The notes under the pieces are model-generated. The model did no database searches, was not told where the DNA came from, and was given only the letters and a program-made list of their open reading frames with translations. The position numbers and the translations under genes are program-made. Shown here one piece after another: positions 50,085 through 60,800 of a DNA stretch of 64,000 bases. The DNA comes from Arenicola marina (taxonomy: Eukaryota; Annelida; Polychaeta; Arenicolidae). Position 1 is the stretch's first letter; each line of letters begins with the position of its first letter. The stretch covers positions 41,760,035 through 41,824,034 of the forward strand of contig OZ025256.1 in the NCBI GenBank assembly GCA_964019135.1. Reading direction: 5' to 3'.

Positions 50085-51680
50085 ATGAGTGTGGATAATT
50101 GGTATTGAGCAATGTACGAGTGTGGATAATTGGCATTGAGCAATGTACGAGTGTGGATAATTGGTATTGAACAACGTGCGAGTGTGGATAATTGGTATTG
50201 AGCAAGGTACGAGTGTGGATAATTAGTATTGAGCAATGTACGAGTGTGGATAATTGGTATTGAGCAATGTACGAGTGTGGATAATTGGCATTGAGCAATG
50301 TACGAGTGTGGATAATTGGTATTGAGCAATGTACGAGTGTGGATAATTGGTATTGAGCAATGTACGAGTGTGGATAATTGGTATTGAGCAATGTACGAGT
50401 GTGGATAATTGGTATTGAACAACGTGCGAGTGTGGATAATTGGTATTGAGCAAGGTACGAGTGTGGATAATTGGTATTGAGCAATGTACGAGTGTAGATA
50501 ATTGGTATTGAGCAAGGTACGAGTGTGGATAATTGGTATTGAGCAAGGTACGAGTGTGGATAATTGGTATTGAGCAATGTACGAGTGTGGATAATTGCCA
50601 TTGAGCAATGTACGAGTGTGGATAATTGGTATTGAGAAATGTACGAGTGTGGATAATTGGTATTGAGCAATGTACGAGTGTGGATAATTGGTATTGAGCA
50701 ATGTACGAGTGTGGATAGTTGGTATTGAGCAATGTACGAGTGTGGATAATTGGTATTGAGCAATGTACGAGTGTGGATAATTGGTATTGAGCAATGTACG
50801 AGTGTGGATAATTGGTATTGAGCAATGTACGAGTGTGGATAATTGGTATTGAGCAATGTACGAGTGTGGATAATTGGTATTGAGCAATGTACGAGTGTTG
50901 GTAATTGGTATTGAGCAATGTACGATTGTGGATAATTAGTATTGAGCAATGTACGAGTGTGGATAATTGGTATTGAGCAATGTACGAGTGTGGATAATTG
51001 GTATTGAGCAATGTACGAGTGTTGGTCATTGGTATTGAGCAATGTACGAGTGTGGATAATTGGTATTGAGCAATGTACGAGTGTTGGTAATTGGTATTGA
51101 GCAATGTACCAGTGTGGATAATTGGTATTGAGCAATGTACGATTGTTGATAATTGGTATTGAGCAATGTACGAGTGTGGATAATTGGTATTGAGCAATGT
51201 ACGAGTGTTGGTAATTGGTATTGAGCAATGTACGAGTGTTGGTAATTGGTATTGAGCAAGGTACGAGTGTGGATAATTGGTATTGAGCAATGTACGAGTG
51301 TGGATAATTGGTATTGAGCAATGTACGAGTGTGGATAATTGGTATTGAGCAATGTACGAGTGTGGATAATTGGTATTGAGCAATGTACGAGTGTGGATAA
51401 TTGGTATTGAGCAATGTACGAGTGTGGATAATTGGTATTGAGCAATGTACGAGTGTTGGTAATTGGTATTGAGCAATGTACGATTGTGGATAATTGGTAT
51501 TGAGCAATGTACGAGTGTGGATAATTGGTATTAAGCAATGTACGAGTGTGTATAATTGGTATTGAGCAATGTACGAGTGTGGATAACTGGTATTGAGCAA
51601 TGTACGAGTGTTGGTAATTTGTATTGAGCAATGTACGAGTGTTGGTAATTGGTATTGAGCAATGTACGAGTGTGGATAGT
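50085..51680. repeat. 31-bp satellite array, ~51 units
   Basis: The unit is GAGTGTGGATAATTGGTATT plus GAGCAATGTAC (31 bp). Variants include TTGGTAATT, AACAACGTGCGAG and AGCAAGGTACGAG. As 31 is not a multiple of three, a reading frame cycles through all three phases every 93 bp. None of the phases contains a stop on the minus strand, which explains the long overlapping minus-strand open frames. Confidence 0.96.
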
Positions 51681-51782
51681 TTGGTAACTCTGTGAATTGA
51701 AGTTCCGCAATATGTCCTTACCATTTAACCCTCAGTCATGTATATTAGGCGAACGTAAGATCTCATACAGCCAACCCATTAA

Positions 51783-52140
51783 AGTTGCATGTCGAGCTCT
51801 TTCCCGCCAAAACTAAAGAGGTCAAAATACAAATAAGAATCAGTTCTTGAATCATTCAAGATTTCTTTTGTCCTTGCCCGTGATATCAATTTACCACAAA
51901 TTTTCATTTTAGTGGTAAACGTCATCAGTTTGTGTGCTTCGCGATGCTTTGTTATAAGTAGCAGTGCCGCGACAGAGTGCTGTGGTGTCCCGGGATAGAC
52001 ACGTTTGCCACACCACAGCCGAAACGGCGAGGGTTATCAGGTTTCTGAATTTATAGAATGAAACAATCGGGTTTTCTGCAAATTTTGATATAAACTTCGC
52101 CTGGGCTTAGTTTTGGCGGGAAAGAGCTCGACATGCAACT
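51783..52140. mobile_element. TTAA-flanked MITE with perfect inverted repeats
   Basis: TTAA occurs at 51779-51782 and 52141-52144. Including it, the termini are identical inverted repeats of 38 bp, beginning TTAAAGTTGCATGTCGAGCT, with no mismatch before the arms diverge. TTAA target choice suggests a piggyBac-type source. The 358-bp element has no open frame for a transposase. The unmutated arms suggest a fairly young insertion. Confidence 0.88.
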
Positions 52141-52144
52141 TTAA

Positions 52145-53454
52145 TCATGTATTGTTAATAACCAAGAAATATATATATATATATATGCAAATGGATGAAT
52201 ATAGTTCCGAATGTTATCGGTATTAAGAACAATATTATAAATCATTATATATTAGAAATATACAAGTCCAACATCTCCACTTTTGTAAAGAAAGGGACCC
52301 TCTCTCAAACTCTTTAATGTTTAGCAAAGCTGTAGCATGAATTGACGAACTTGTTGTAAATCTGGATTTTGTTATGAAAATAAAACGTTGTGGATTGACA
52401 GGTAGAATATAGTCCCAGAAGGTTTTCATGGTCCTGTTGACGTTGCAGTGGAAACTTTGGAATCTCTAATTGTGATTAGATTTAATTTTGGTTGTCTTAT
52501 TTGCACAAACCTGCGACGCCGTTCACCTGGCGCCATAATGATGTCCGCGTGATGTATACCCTTCGTGCGTGCCCGACACGAAACATTCGTACACAAAAAT
52601 ACAAAGCGATATTAAATAACCGAACTGAAGAATGCGTTCAAAGTACAGAGTGATACTATCAATCACTCACATTAAAACCCGATGACAGGATCTGTCACTC
52701 ATGAATCAGGGACCGCAGTGGCAATAACAAATATGTGGACGAGTTATTTTCATCTGTCTCGCCTCCAGCACCCCTACTGCCCCCCATTTCCCCGCCCCAC
52801 ACCCCACACCCAGCCACCATTAGGGTGAAGAATTGCTTGAGGATATTTCAGGCGTTGGCTCATGCATTGTTAACTTATGGTGCTGGGTGGCTGATCGCCG
52901 CTCATTCAATTACTCGGTGATGTATAATGCAGAGTAATATATGCCCAGAACACAATAATAACTTACAATCGATTCGGCCAATTTTGCCCACTGGCAGTCT
53001 GTACATCCCCAGCAGTCTGTAAGCAAACATCACTGGCAGTCAGTGAATCTGTACATCGGTACGAGTACGAGTGACCCATGGAGTGTTCCAGCACCATGCC
53101 GACACCACCCCCTGCACACCCCTAGAGAATTCGTGAATGCGCCCATTGTGAGGTCAACCCCCCCCCCCCCCTACACACACACCACACACACAAACACCTC
53201 CTCCCCCACCGGTAGCCATGACACCAATGCTGGAGTCTTATCGATTTATCTTGTAAGCCGTTAGTGTCCTCTTCAGCTGGTTCGATCGTGTCAACTATAT
53301 CCTAATGGGCAATAAGTGCTGAACTAGCTCCTATTATTTGCTGACTCTGATGTACTTTGCTTGTCTTTTCAGGTCTCATCCCGATGTGTGACACGATCCA
53401 TAGTGTCAAACGATCAACAGAAGTAAAATATATGCCGTGGTATGTAGTGATAAG
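52145..53454. other. upstream region of the 54129-55310 gene
   Basis: It holds an (AT)n run near 52170-52185, a C-run near 53158-53171 and a CACACA tract. A strong splice-acceptor-like sequence, CTTTGCTTGTCTTTTCAG, ends near 53372, which could begin the exon that carries the downstream gene. No coding exon was identified. Confidence 0.4.
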
Positions 53455-54110
53455 CAGTGAATGTGCCTCTGCCATGATGGATAGGGACTAGTCCCGCAGT
53501 CAATGTCCGTCCGCCATGATGGGTAAACTAGTCCCGCAGTGAATGTTTGTCGGTCATGATGGATAGGGACTAGTCCCGCAGTGAATGCGCGTCCGCCATG
53601 ATGGGTAGACTAGTTCCGCAGTGAATGTGTGTCCACCATGATGGGTAAACTAATCCCGCAGTGAATGTTCGTCGGTGATGACGGACTAGTCCCGCAATGA
53701 ATGTGCATCGGCCATGATGGCTAGAGACTAGTCCCGCAGTGACTGTTCGTCGGCCATGATGGATAGAGACTAGTCTCGCAGTAAATGTGCGTGTGCTATG
53801 ATGGGTAGACTAGTCCCGCAGTGAATGTTCGTCGGCCATGATGGGTAGAGACTAGTCCCGCAGTGAATGTGCGTCCGCCATGATGGATAGAGACTAGTCC
53901 CGCAGTGAATGTTCGTCGGCCATGATGGATAGAGACTAGTCTCGCAGTAAATGTGCGTCCGCCATGATGGATAGAGACTAGCCCCGCAGTGAATGTTCGT
54001 CGGCCATGATGGATAGAGACTAGTCCCGCAGTGAATGTGCGTCCGCCATGATGGATAGAGACTAGCCCCGCAGTGAATGTTCGTCGGTCATGATGGATAG
54101 AGACTAGTCC
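53455..54110 (+). repeat. 42-bp minisatellite carrying short ATG-stop frames
   Basis: About 16 units of 39-47 bp, mostly 42: GCCATGATGGATAGAGACTA plus GTCCCGCAGTGAATGTGCGTCC. They alternate in part between GTGCGTCC and GTTCGTCG endings, an 84-bp dimer. Full units contain ATGATGGATAGAGACTAG, which encodes MMDRD then stop. Shorter ones contain ATGGGTAGACTAGTCCCGCA followed by a GTGA stop context, encoding MGRLVPQ. The last unit runs into the ATG of the gene at 54129. The minus-strand open frame here is a shadow, since 42 is a multiple of three. Confidence 0.93.
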
Positions 54111-54128
54111 CGCAGTAAATCCGCCAAA

Positions 54129-55310
54129 ATGAATGACTCGCTGCTGGTCGCCCGAGTGAAGAAAAAGTTCGAGAAGCTGGAAGACACGTGTATGGAACGC
54201 TATCAGACACGTGAGCAACGTGTCATCACGACCTTGAACTTCTGCATGACAGCTCTGGAGCAGCTACAGAGCTGGGCGCTGTTCGCCATTTTCCCGCTAG
54301 ACGAACAAAATGGCGTCAAATACATGAGTTTCGTGGAGCAGCGCTTTCACTGCGTCGTCGGCCCGTTGCGGCTCTTCCTCCAAGTCATTCAAAGGGACCA
54401 ATCGCAGCAGAGCGCGCCCGTGATTGGCGGAGGCAGCCCACGTGACGGTACTCTCGGGGAGACCCCGCGGCGTGTTCCAGGAGGGAGGGAGTCGCGTAGC
54501 GGGTCCCGGGAGCTGAGATCCTCTACCGGGTCCTCGTCCCTGGACTCCTCGCCAGCTGGGTCCCTGCAGGGCACCATGAGCAGCACCATGAGCAGTACGA
54601 TGAGCAGCACGGTGAGCAGCGAGCCGGATGACGTCACCAGGAGCCTCAGGGACCGGATATCGAGTCTGACGCACCAGTACCTGGACGAAGGCCACAGCGT
54701 GCGTCACGTGGTCACGCAGCGACTGCAGAAATGTCGCAAGGACATGAGGACGATCTACCGCTGGGGGCAGGCGTCTCTCCTCGATCTTCATGACGTCATC
54801 GACGAGTCGCTAGCCGACGAACTATACTTCCTGGTGCGCGGCAAGATGGCGCGGATCTTGTCCGCCATTAGCAATTTCGACGAAGCGGCCGAGCAGATCG
54901 AGAGAAATCTGTCGCATTATTTCCAGAACCAGCCTAAGGAGAATTCTCTGGGCATTGACGGCGGTCCGGAGTTGAACTTCGAGTTGCCTTCCCGGGAATG
55001 TCCGTCCCGGGAGTCCCCCCGGTATGAGGCCATGGAGCTGCGGCTCAACCTGGATGACGTGGCGGAAGTGGGGACCCACGTGCCGCGGCTGTTGAACCGG
55101 GATCGCGAGCGTCTGGATGGGGGTGAGGAGCTGGGGGAGGACGGGGAGAGCAGCAGCACCCGGGGCAGCACCCCGGAGCCCCCCGTCTCGCCCCGCCCCA
55201 AGGGACTCGTCAAACACCCCAAGATCATGAAGGACAAGCTGCAGAGCTACGCGCTTCCCAGTAAATTTGTGAGCATGCGACTCGGTGGTCTGGGTAATTC
55301 CTGGTCCTGA
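54129..55310 (+). CDS. 393-residue protein, helical and low-complexity regions, unrecognised
   Basis: A single GC-rich open frame from ATG (AAA before it; A at -3) to TGA. An in-frame TAG lies 24 bp upstream, so this ATG is the first in the exon. Residues 5-90 look helical and amphipathic (KKKFEKLEDTCMERYQTREQ, later MTALEQLQSWALFAIF). Residues 91-165 are Ser/Gly/Arg-rich, with a TMSS repeat at 149-162. Residues 168-268 form a second helical segment (SLRDRISSLTHQYLDE through QIERNLSHYF). Residues 269-360 are acidic and proline-rich, and the tail is basic (KHPKIMKDKLQSYALPSKF). No signal peptide or membrane segment is evident. The helix bundles recall lipid-droplet or scaffold proteins, but I see no signature and make no assignment. 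It may be the last exon of a longer gene. Confidence 0.7.
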   Translation: MNDSLLVARVKKKFEKLEDTCMERYQTREQRVITTLNFCMTALEQLQSWALFAIFPLDEQNGVKYMSFVEQRFHCVVGPLRLFLQVIQRDQSQQSAPVIGGGSPRDGTLGETPRRVPGGRESRSGSRELRSSTGSSSLDSSPAGSLQGTMSSTMSSTMSSTVSSEPDDVTRSLRDRISSLTHQYLDEGHSVRHVVTQRLQKCRKDMRTIYRWGQASLLDLHDVIDESLADELYFLVRGKMARILSAISNFDEAAEQIERNLSHYFQNQPKENSLGIDGGPELNFELPSRECPSRESPRYEAMELRLNLDDVAEVGTHVPRLLNRDRERLDGGEELGEDGESSSTRGSTPEPPVSPRPKGLVKHPKIMKDKLQSYALPSKFVSMRLGGLGNSWS

Positions 55311-56198
55311 GGCGGTCACGGATGCTAAGGAGATGTGAAGAAACATCGGCGGGGGATCAGCGATCTTGGATCTCTGGGTGTCCTTTCCGGAGCAAACCAC
55401 AACCCTCAACACATGCCGTGGAATAACTCATGACGGGAAGTATGAGGCGCGAAGACGTGGTGACGTCACTGGTGTCACGTCGTGACGTCAGTGGTGTCAC
55501 GTCGTTACATCAGTGGTGTCACGCTGTGACGTCACTGGTGCCACGGCGTTACGTTACTGTTGTCACGCCGTGACGTCACTGGTGTCAAGCCGTTACGTCA
55601 CTGATGCCACGCCGTGACGTCAGTGGTGCCACACCAGTGACGTCAGTAGTGCCACGCCGTTATCTCAGTGGTGCTACTACCAGGCATAGGGCCGCAGTGT
55701 AAGCGAAAGATTCCTGCGTCTACTGCGGAAGCGATATGCACGACGACTGACTACTACAAGAAGATGGATTAGCGTGTATCCACTCCATTCCCGGACGGAA
55801 CTGAACACAGAAATATGATTAGAACCGGAAGTACCTGCTGTGTGACCGTTGTGTGCACTGCGACTTGGTGTTGCTCGTGTTACCCAAAAATACGAACAGC
55901 TGAGTGTTCATCTCAGCCCCGCTTTAAAGTCCATAAAGTTTCTGTGATAGTTGTGGGCACGCGACGAGACGTTATATCGTTGTCCTTGAGAGGATTACGA
56001 GACTACATGTAACAAACCGGCGATACACAGTTGTCATAGCTTACAACTTAAACCTGTTTCAAACTGGCCCTTCACCATGCTGTTATGATATTAAAAGTAA
56101 TAGTCATCTGATCGTTTGTCTTCGACGAGTCCTCGCTTTTCAAAATCCACATCGCTCGTCTCGCCGACCTCTCGCCATATAGGTCATCCAAGGCTTCA
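55311..56198 (+). other. 3' flank / probable 3' UTR of the 393-residue gene
   Basis: It includes the CRE-like repeat (55455-55680) and a possible ATTAAA poly(A) signal at 56090-56095. No coding sequence is supported. A 65-codon open frame at 55815-56012 has no recognisable content. Confidence 0.4.
55455..55680. repeat. 22-bp repeat rich in TGACGTCA
   Basis: About ten units of TGACGTCACTGGTGTCACGT plus CG, alternating TGACGTCA and TTACGTCA. Several copies contain the palindrome TGACGTCA, the consensus CREB/ATF site. The array lies in the 3' flank of the 54129-55310 gene. Whether any factor binds is unknown. Confidence 0.9.
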
Positions 56199-56546
56199 CC
56201 CACTCTCCCAGCAGAGGGAGCTCTCATCACCTCTCCCCCACTTAAGCGCAAGGATCTTTACGTCTTGACGTTGACCTCAACGGTGCTGGGGTCACGATTG
56301 GTTTTAGAGGGTTGTTTAGGTTGAATTTTGTATTTTCAATGCAGAATTTGAAAAATATAGACATTCTGTTGTCGTACGATCACAATTGAAGACTTAAAGG
56401 AAAAAATATTTCGAAATAACACGCGGTCAAAGTTCAAAGCCCTTGACGCCTTTGACCTCGATCGAACTCCAAAACATATTTAGATTTACTTCAATTTTCG
56501 CGTATGAAGGATAATTCTGATAGTTAATTTAACGTGGGGCATATAT
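56199..56546. mobile_element. dispersed element, family shared with 63559-63996 (copy A)
   Basis: It starts CACTCTCCCAGCAGAGGGAG and shares, in order, GGTTTTAGAGG, TGCAGAATT, AAAATATAGACATTC, GACCTCGATCGAACTC and AACGTGGGGCA with copy B near the window end. The right terminus is lost or diverged. There is no open frame. Confidence 0.75.
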
Positions 56547-56894
56547 ACTCGGACTCTGGCGGGGGCTGGGGGTGGGTGACGATAGCCGACCCCGGACCCC
56601 TGACTCGCTGGGCATAGTCCCGGCAGCGGTCGGGGTAGCTGGTATATGGTAGCAGCATTGTAAACTGTATGCATGGGCGCGTTATGATTTTTAATACACT
56701 GCGGCAGCGCGACCAGGTCGTACCTTATGTCAGGCGGGGGGTGCATCGCGTGCGAACTGGCGGCGCCGTCTGAATTAATTTTCCAATGGTCGTAGAAGAA
56801 CTAATTCCGTTAGACGATTATTATTGAAACACATTTTTCTATGGAGGGTAATCGGGACCACAATTCATGATGCCCTATGCAGTATTTCATCCAT

Positions 56895-57060
56895 GTACTT
56901 CCATTCATCTACATTTCATCCATTCATCTACATTTCATCCATTCATCTACATTTCATCCATTCATCTACATTTCATCCATTCATCTACATTTCATCCATT
57001 CATCTACATTTCATCCATTCATCTACATTTCATCCATATCTAGTACTTTCCATTCATCTA
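56895..57060. repeat. 19-bp tandem repeat
   Basis: CATCCATTCATCTACATTT repeats about eight times, then decays into TTCCATTCATCTAC-type copies up to about 57110. Confidence 0.93.
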
Positions 57061-57565
57061 CTTTCCATTAGTGTACTTTCGGCATTCATCTACTTTTCAT
57101 TCATGTAGGCAGGCCTATTCCAACACTTTTATTCTCACTTCTAAATTCTAAGACAATTGTCTTTGCCGAATTTACAGATGTATACATTCATAATCGACGC
57201 AGAAGCCGAAAATCCCGACGAGCAATTAATTGTGGCCCTTTTAACGCTCCGCTCTGTTTTATGCTAAGAGCCATGTTCTGCGGCAGATGGTGATGGTTCA
57301 GTTAATAAAACAGTGTCAATAAAACGCGGAATGAGCGAAAAATTGCGAAATATGGCCGAAAATGTAAACACAGAACCATCGCATGTACAACCGTGGAATT
57401 GACATTATCTTCGGGCGTGATTCCTTTTGGAATTGTCTGTTTTATAGCTCCACGAAATTTGGTTGCAGATTAGTTTCGGGACTGGCCAGACCTGACATTC
57501 GGCCATTCTGGGTCACAATTCGGGGCACTACTGATATCTTATATACGTGTATTGATATCGACATT

Positions 57566-57750
57566 CAGGGGTGGATCTAGGCATTTAAAAAGGGGGCGGC
57601 TGCGACCGGGGGGGGGGGGGCTCTCTAATCGGACAAATTACGACCAGCGGGTGGGGGATGACCGCGGGTGTCCCCCAATCTGTTTACGACGGGGGAAACG
57701 GCGGTTCACACCTCAGATAGCCAGCTTGCTTTTGCACGTTGACCCCCCCC
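57566..57750. mobile_element. truncated hAT-like MITE end
   Basis: CAGGGGTGGATCTAGG matches the terminus of the element at 19919-20321, and GGCTGCGACC followed by a G-run resembles its GGCTGCAACC-plus-C-run subterminal part. No matching right terminus is present before the C-rich array at 57833. The end coordinate is approximate. Confidence 0.5.
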
Positions 57751-57832
57751 CCCTCTAGGAAAACCAGACGGTTACATTGCATGCTTAAGTTACGAAACCC
57801 CCAAAACTCGCACCACTCCTAAGTAGCAACCT

Positions 57833-60800
57833 CTAGCATCGCGCCACGCCTATGTAACAACCCCAAGCATCGCGCCACGCCTATGTAACAACCCCAAGCA
57901 TCGCGCCACGCCTATGTAACAACCCCAAGCATCGCGCCACGCCTATGTAACCCCCCAAGCATCGCGCCACGCCTATGTAACAACCCCAAGCATCGCGCCA
58001 CGCCTATGTAACAACCCCAAGCATCGCGCCACGCCTATGTAACAACCCCAAGCATCGCGCCACGCCTATGTAACCCCCCCCCCCAAGCATCGCGCCACGC
58101 CTATGTAACCCCCCCCCCCAAGCATCGCGCCACGCCTATGTAACAACCCCAAGCATCGCGCCACGCCTATGTAACAACCCCAAGCATCGCGCCACGCCTA
58201 TGTAACAACCCCAAGCATCGCGCCACGCCTATGTAACCCCCCCAAGCACCGCGCCACGCCTATGTAACCCCCCCAAGCATCGCGCCACGCCTATGTAACA
58301 ACCCCAAGCATCGCGCCACGCCTATGTAACCCCCCCCCAAGCATCGCGCCACGCCTATGTAACAACCCCAAGCATCGCGCCACGCCTATGTAACAACCCC
58401 AAGCATCGCGCCACGCCTATGTAACAACCCCAAGCATCGCGCCACGCCTATGTAACAACCCCAAGCATCGCGCCACGCCTATGTAACCTCCCCAAGCATC
58501 GCGCCACGCCTATGTAACAACCCCAAGCATCGCGCCACGCCTATGTAACAACCCCAAGCATCGCGCCACGCCTATGTAACCCCCCCCCCAAGCATCGCGC
58601 CACGCCTATGTAACAACCCCAAGCATCGCGCCACGCCTATGTAACAACCCCAAGCATCGCGCCACGCCTATGTAACAACCCCAAGCATCGCGGCACGCCT
58701 ATGTAACAACCCCAAGCATCGCGCCACGCCTATGTAACCCCCCCAAGCATCGCGCCACGCCTATGTAACAACCCCAAGCATCGCGCCACGCCTATGTAAC
58801 AACCCCAAGCATCGCGCCACGCCTATGTAACCCCCCCCCCCAAGCATCGCGCCACGCCTATGTAACAACCCCAAGCATCGCGCCACGCCTATGTAACAAC
58901 CCCAAGCATCGCGCCACGCCTATGTAACCCCCCCCCCAAGCATCGCGCCACGCCTATGTAACAACCCCAAGCATCGCGCCACGCCTATGTAACAACCCCA
59001 AGCATCGCGCCACGCCTATGTAACCCCCCCCCCAAGCATCGCGCCACGCCTATGTAACAACCCCAAGCATCGCGCCACGCCTATGTAACAACCCCAAGCA
59101 TCGCGCCACGCCTATGTAACCCCCCCCCCAAGCATCGCGCCACGCCTATGTAACAACCCCAAGCATCGCGCCACGCCTATGTAACAACCCCAAGCATCGC
59201 GCCACGCCTATGTAACCCCCCCAAGCATCGCGCCACGCCTATGTAACAACCCCAAGCATCGCGCCACGCCTATGTAACCCCCCCCCAAGCATCGCGCCAC
59301 GCCTATGTAACAACCCCAAGCATCGCGCCACGCCTATGTAACAACCCCAAGCATCGCGCCACGCCTATGTAACAACCCCAAGCATCGCGCCACGCCTATG
59401 TACCAACCCCAAGCATCGCGCCACGCCTATGTAACAACCCCAAGCATCGCGCCACGCCTATGTAGCAACCCCAAGCATCGCGCCACGCCTATGTAACCTC
59501 CCCAAGCATCGCGCCACGCCTATGTAACAACCCCAAGCATCGCGCCACGCCTATGTAACAACCCCAAGCATCGCGCCACGCCTATGTAACCCCCCCCCAA
59601 GCATCGCGCCACGCCTATGTAACAACCCCAAGCATCGCGCCACGCCTATGTAACAACCCCAAGCATCGCGCCACGCCTATGTAACCCCCCCCCTCCCCAA
59701 GCATCGCGCCACGCCTATGTAACAACCCCAAGCATCGCGCCACGCCTATGTAACAACCCCAAGCATCGCGCCACGCCTATGTAACCTCCCCAAGCATCGC
59801 GCCACGCCTATGTAACAACCCCAAGCATCGCGCCACGCCTATGTAACCTCCCCAAGCATCGCGCCACGCCTATGTAACCTCCCCAAGCATCGCGCCACGC
59901 CTATGTAACAACCCCAAGCATCGCGCCACGCCTATGTAACAACCCCAAGCATCGCGCCACGCCTATGTAACCTCCCCAAGCATCGCGCCACGCCTATGTA
60001 ACCTCCCTAAGCATCGCGCCACGCCTATGTAACCTTCCTAAGCATCGCGCCACGCCTATGTAACCTCCCCAAGCATCGAGCCACGCCTATGTAACAACCC
60101 CAAGCATCGCGCCACGCCTATGTAACAACCCCAAGCATCGCGCCACGCCTATGTAACAACCCCAAGCATCGCGCCACGCCTATGTAACAACCCCAAGCAT
60201 CGCGCCACGCCTATGTAACAACCCCAAGCATCGCGCCACGCCTATGTAACCTCCCCAAGCATCGCGCCACGCCTATGTAACCCCCCCCCCCAAGCATCGC
60301 GCCACGCCTATGTAACCTCCCCAAGCATCGCGCCACGCCTATGTAACCCCCCCCCCCCCAAGCATCGCGCCACGCCTATGTAACAACCCCAAGCATCGCG
60401 CCACGCCTATGTAACAACCCCAAGCATCGCGCCACGCCTATGTAACAACCCCAAGCATCGCGCCACGCCTATGTAACAACCCCAAGCATCGCGCCACGCC
60501 TATGTAACCCCCCCAAGCATCGCGCCACGCCTATGTAACCCTCCCAAGCATCGCGCCACGCCTATGTAACAACCCCAAGCATCGCGCCACGCCTATGTAA
60601 CACCCCCCCCCCCAAGCATCGCGCCACGCCTATGTAACAACCCCAAGCATCGCGCCACGCCTATGTAACAACCCCAAGCATCGCGCCACGCCTATGTAAC
60701 AACCCCAAGCATCGCGCCACGCCTATGTAACAACCCCAAGCATCGCGCCACGCCTATGTAACCCCCCCCCAAGCATCGCGCCACGCCTATGTAACAACCC

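Larger units (their letters stand above)
56547..57832. other. intergenic with 19-bp repeat and a truncated MITE end
   Basis: Apart from the 19-bp repeat (56895-57060) and the MITE end at 57566, no gene is supported. The stretch 57200-57370 is balanced, non-repetitive and contains ATTAATTG and CAGATGGTG motifs. It could be regulatory but nothing proves it. Confidence 0.4.

Noticed and set aside
53796-54218. Minus-strand gene of 140 codons (FTAGLVSIHHGRRT repeats)
   Set aside because: It is the reverse reading of the 42-bp array (14 codons per unit) and overlaps the better-supported plus-strand exon.
54297-55412. Minus-strand frames of 164 and 196 codons opposite the 393-residue frame
   Set aside because: They are antisense shadows in GC-rich coding DNA. 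The plus-strand frame has the start context and a balanced, protein-like composition.
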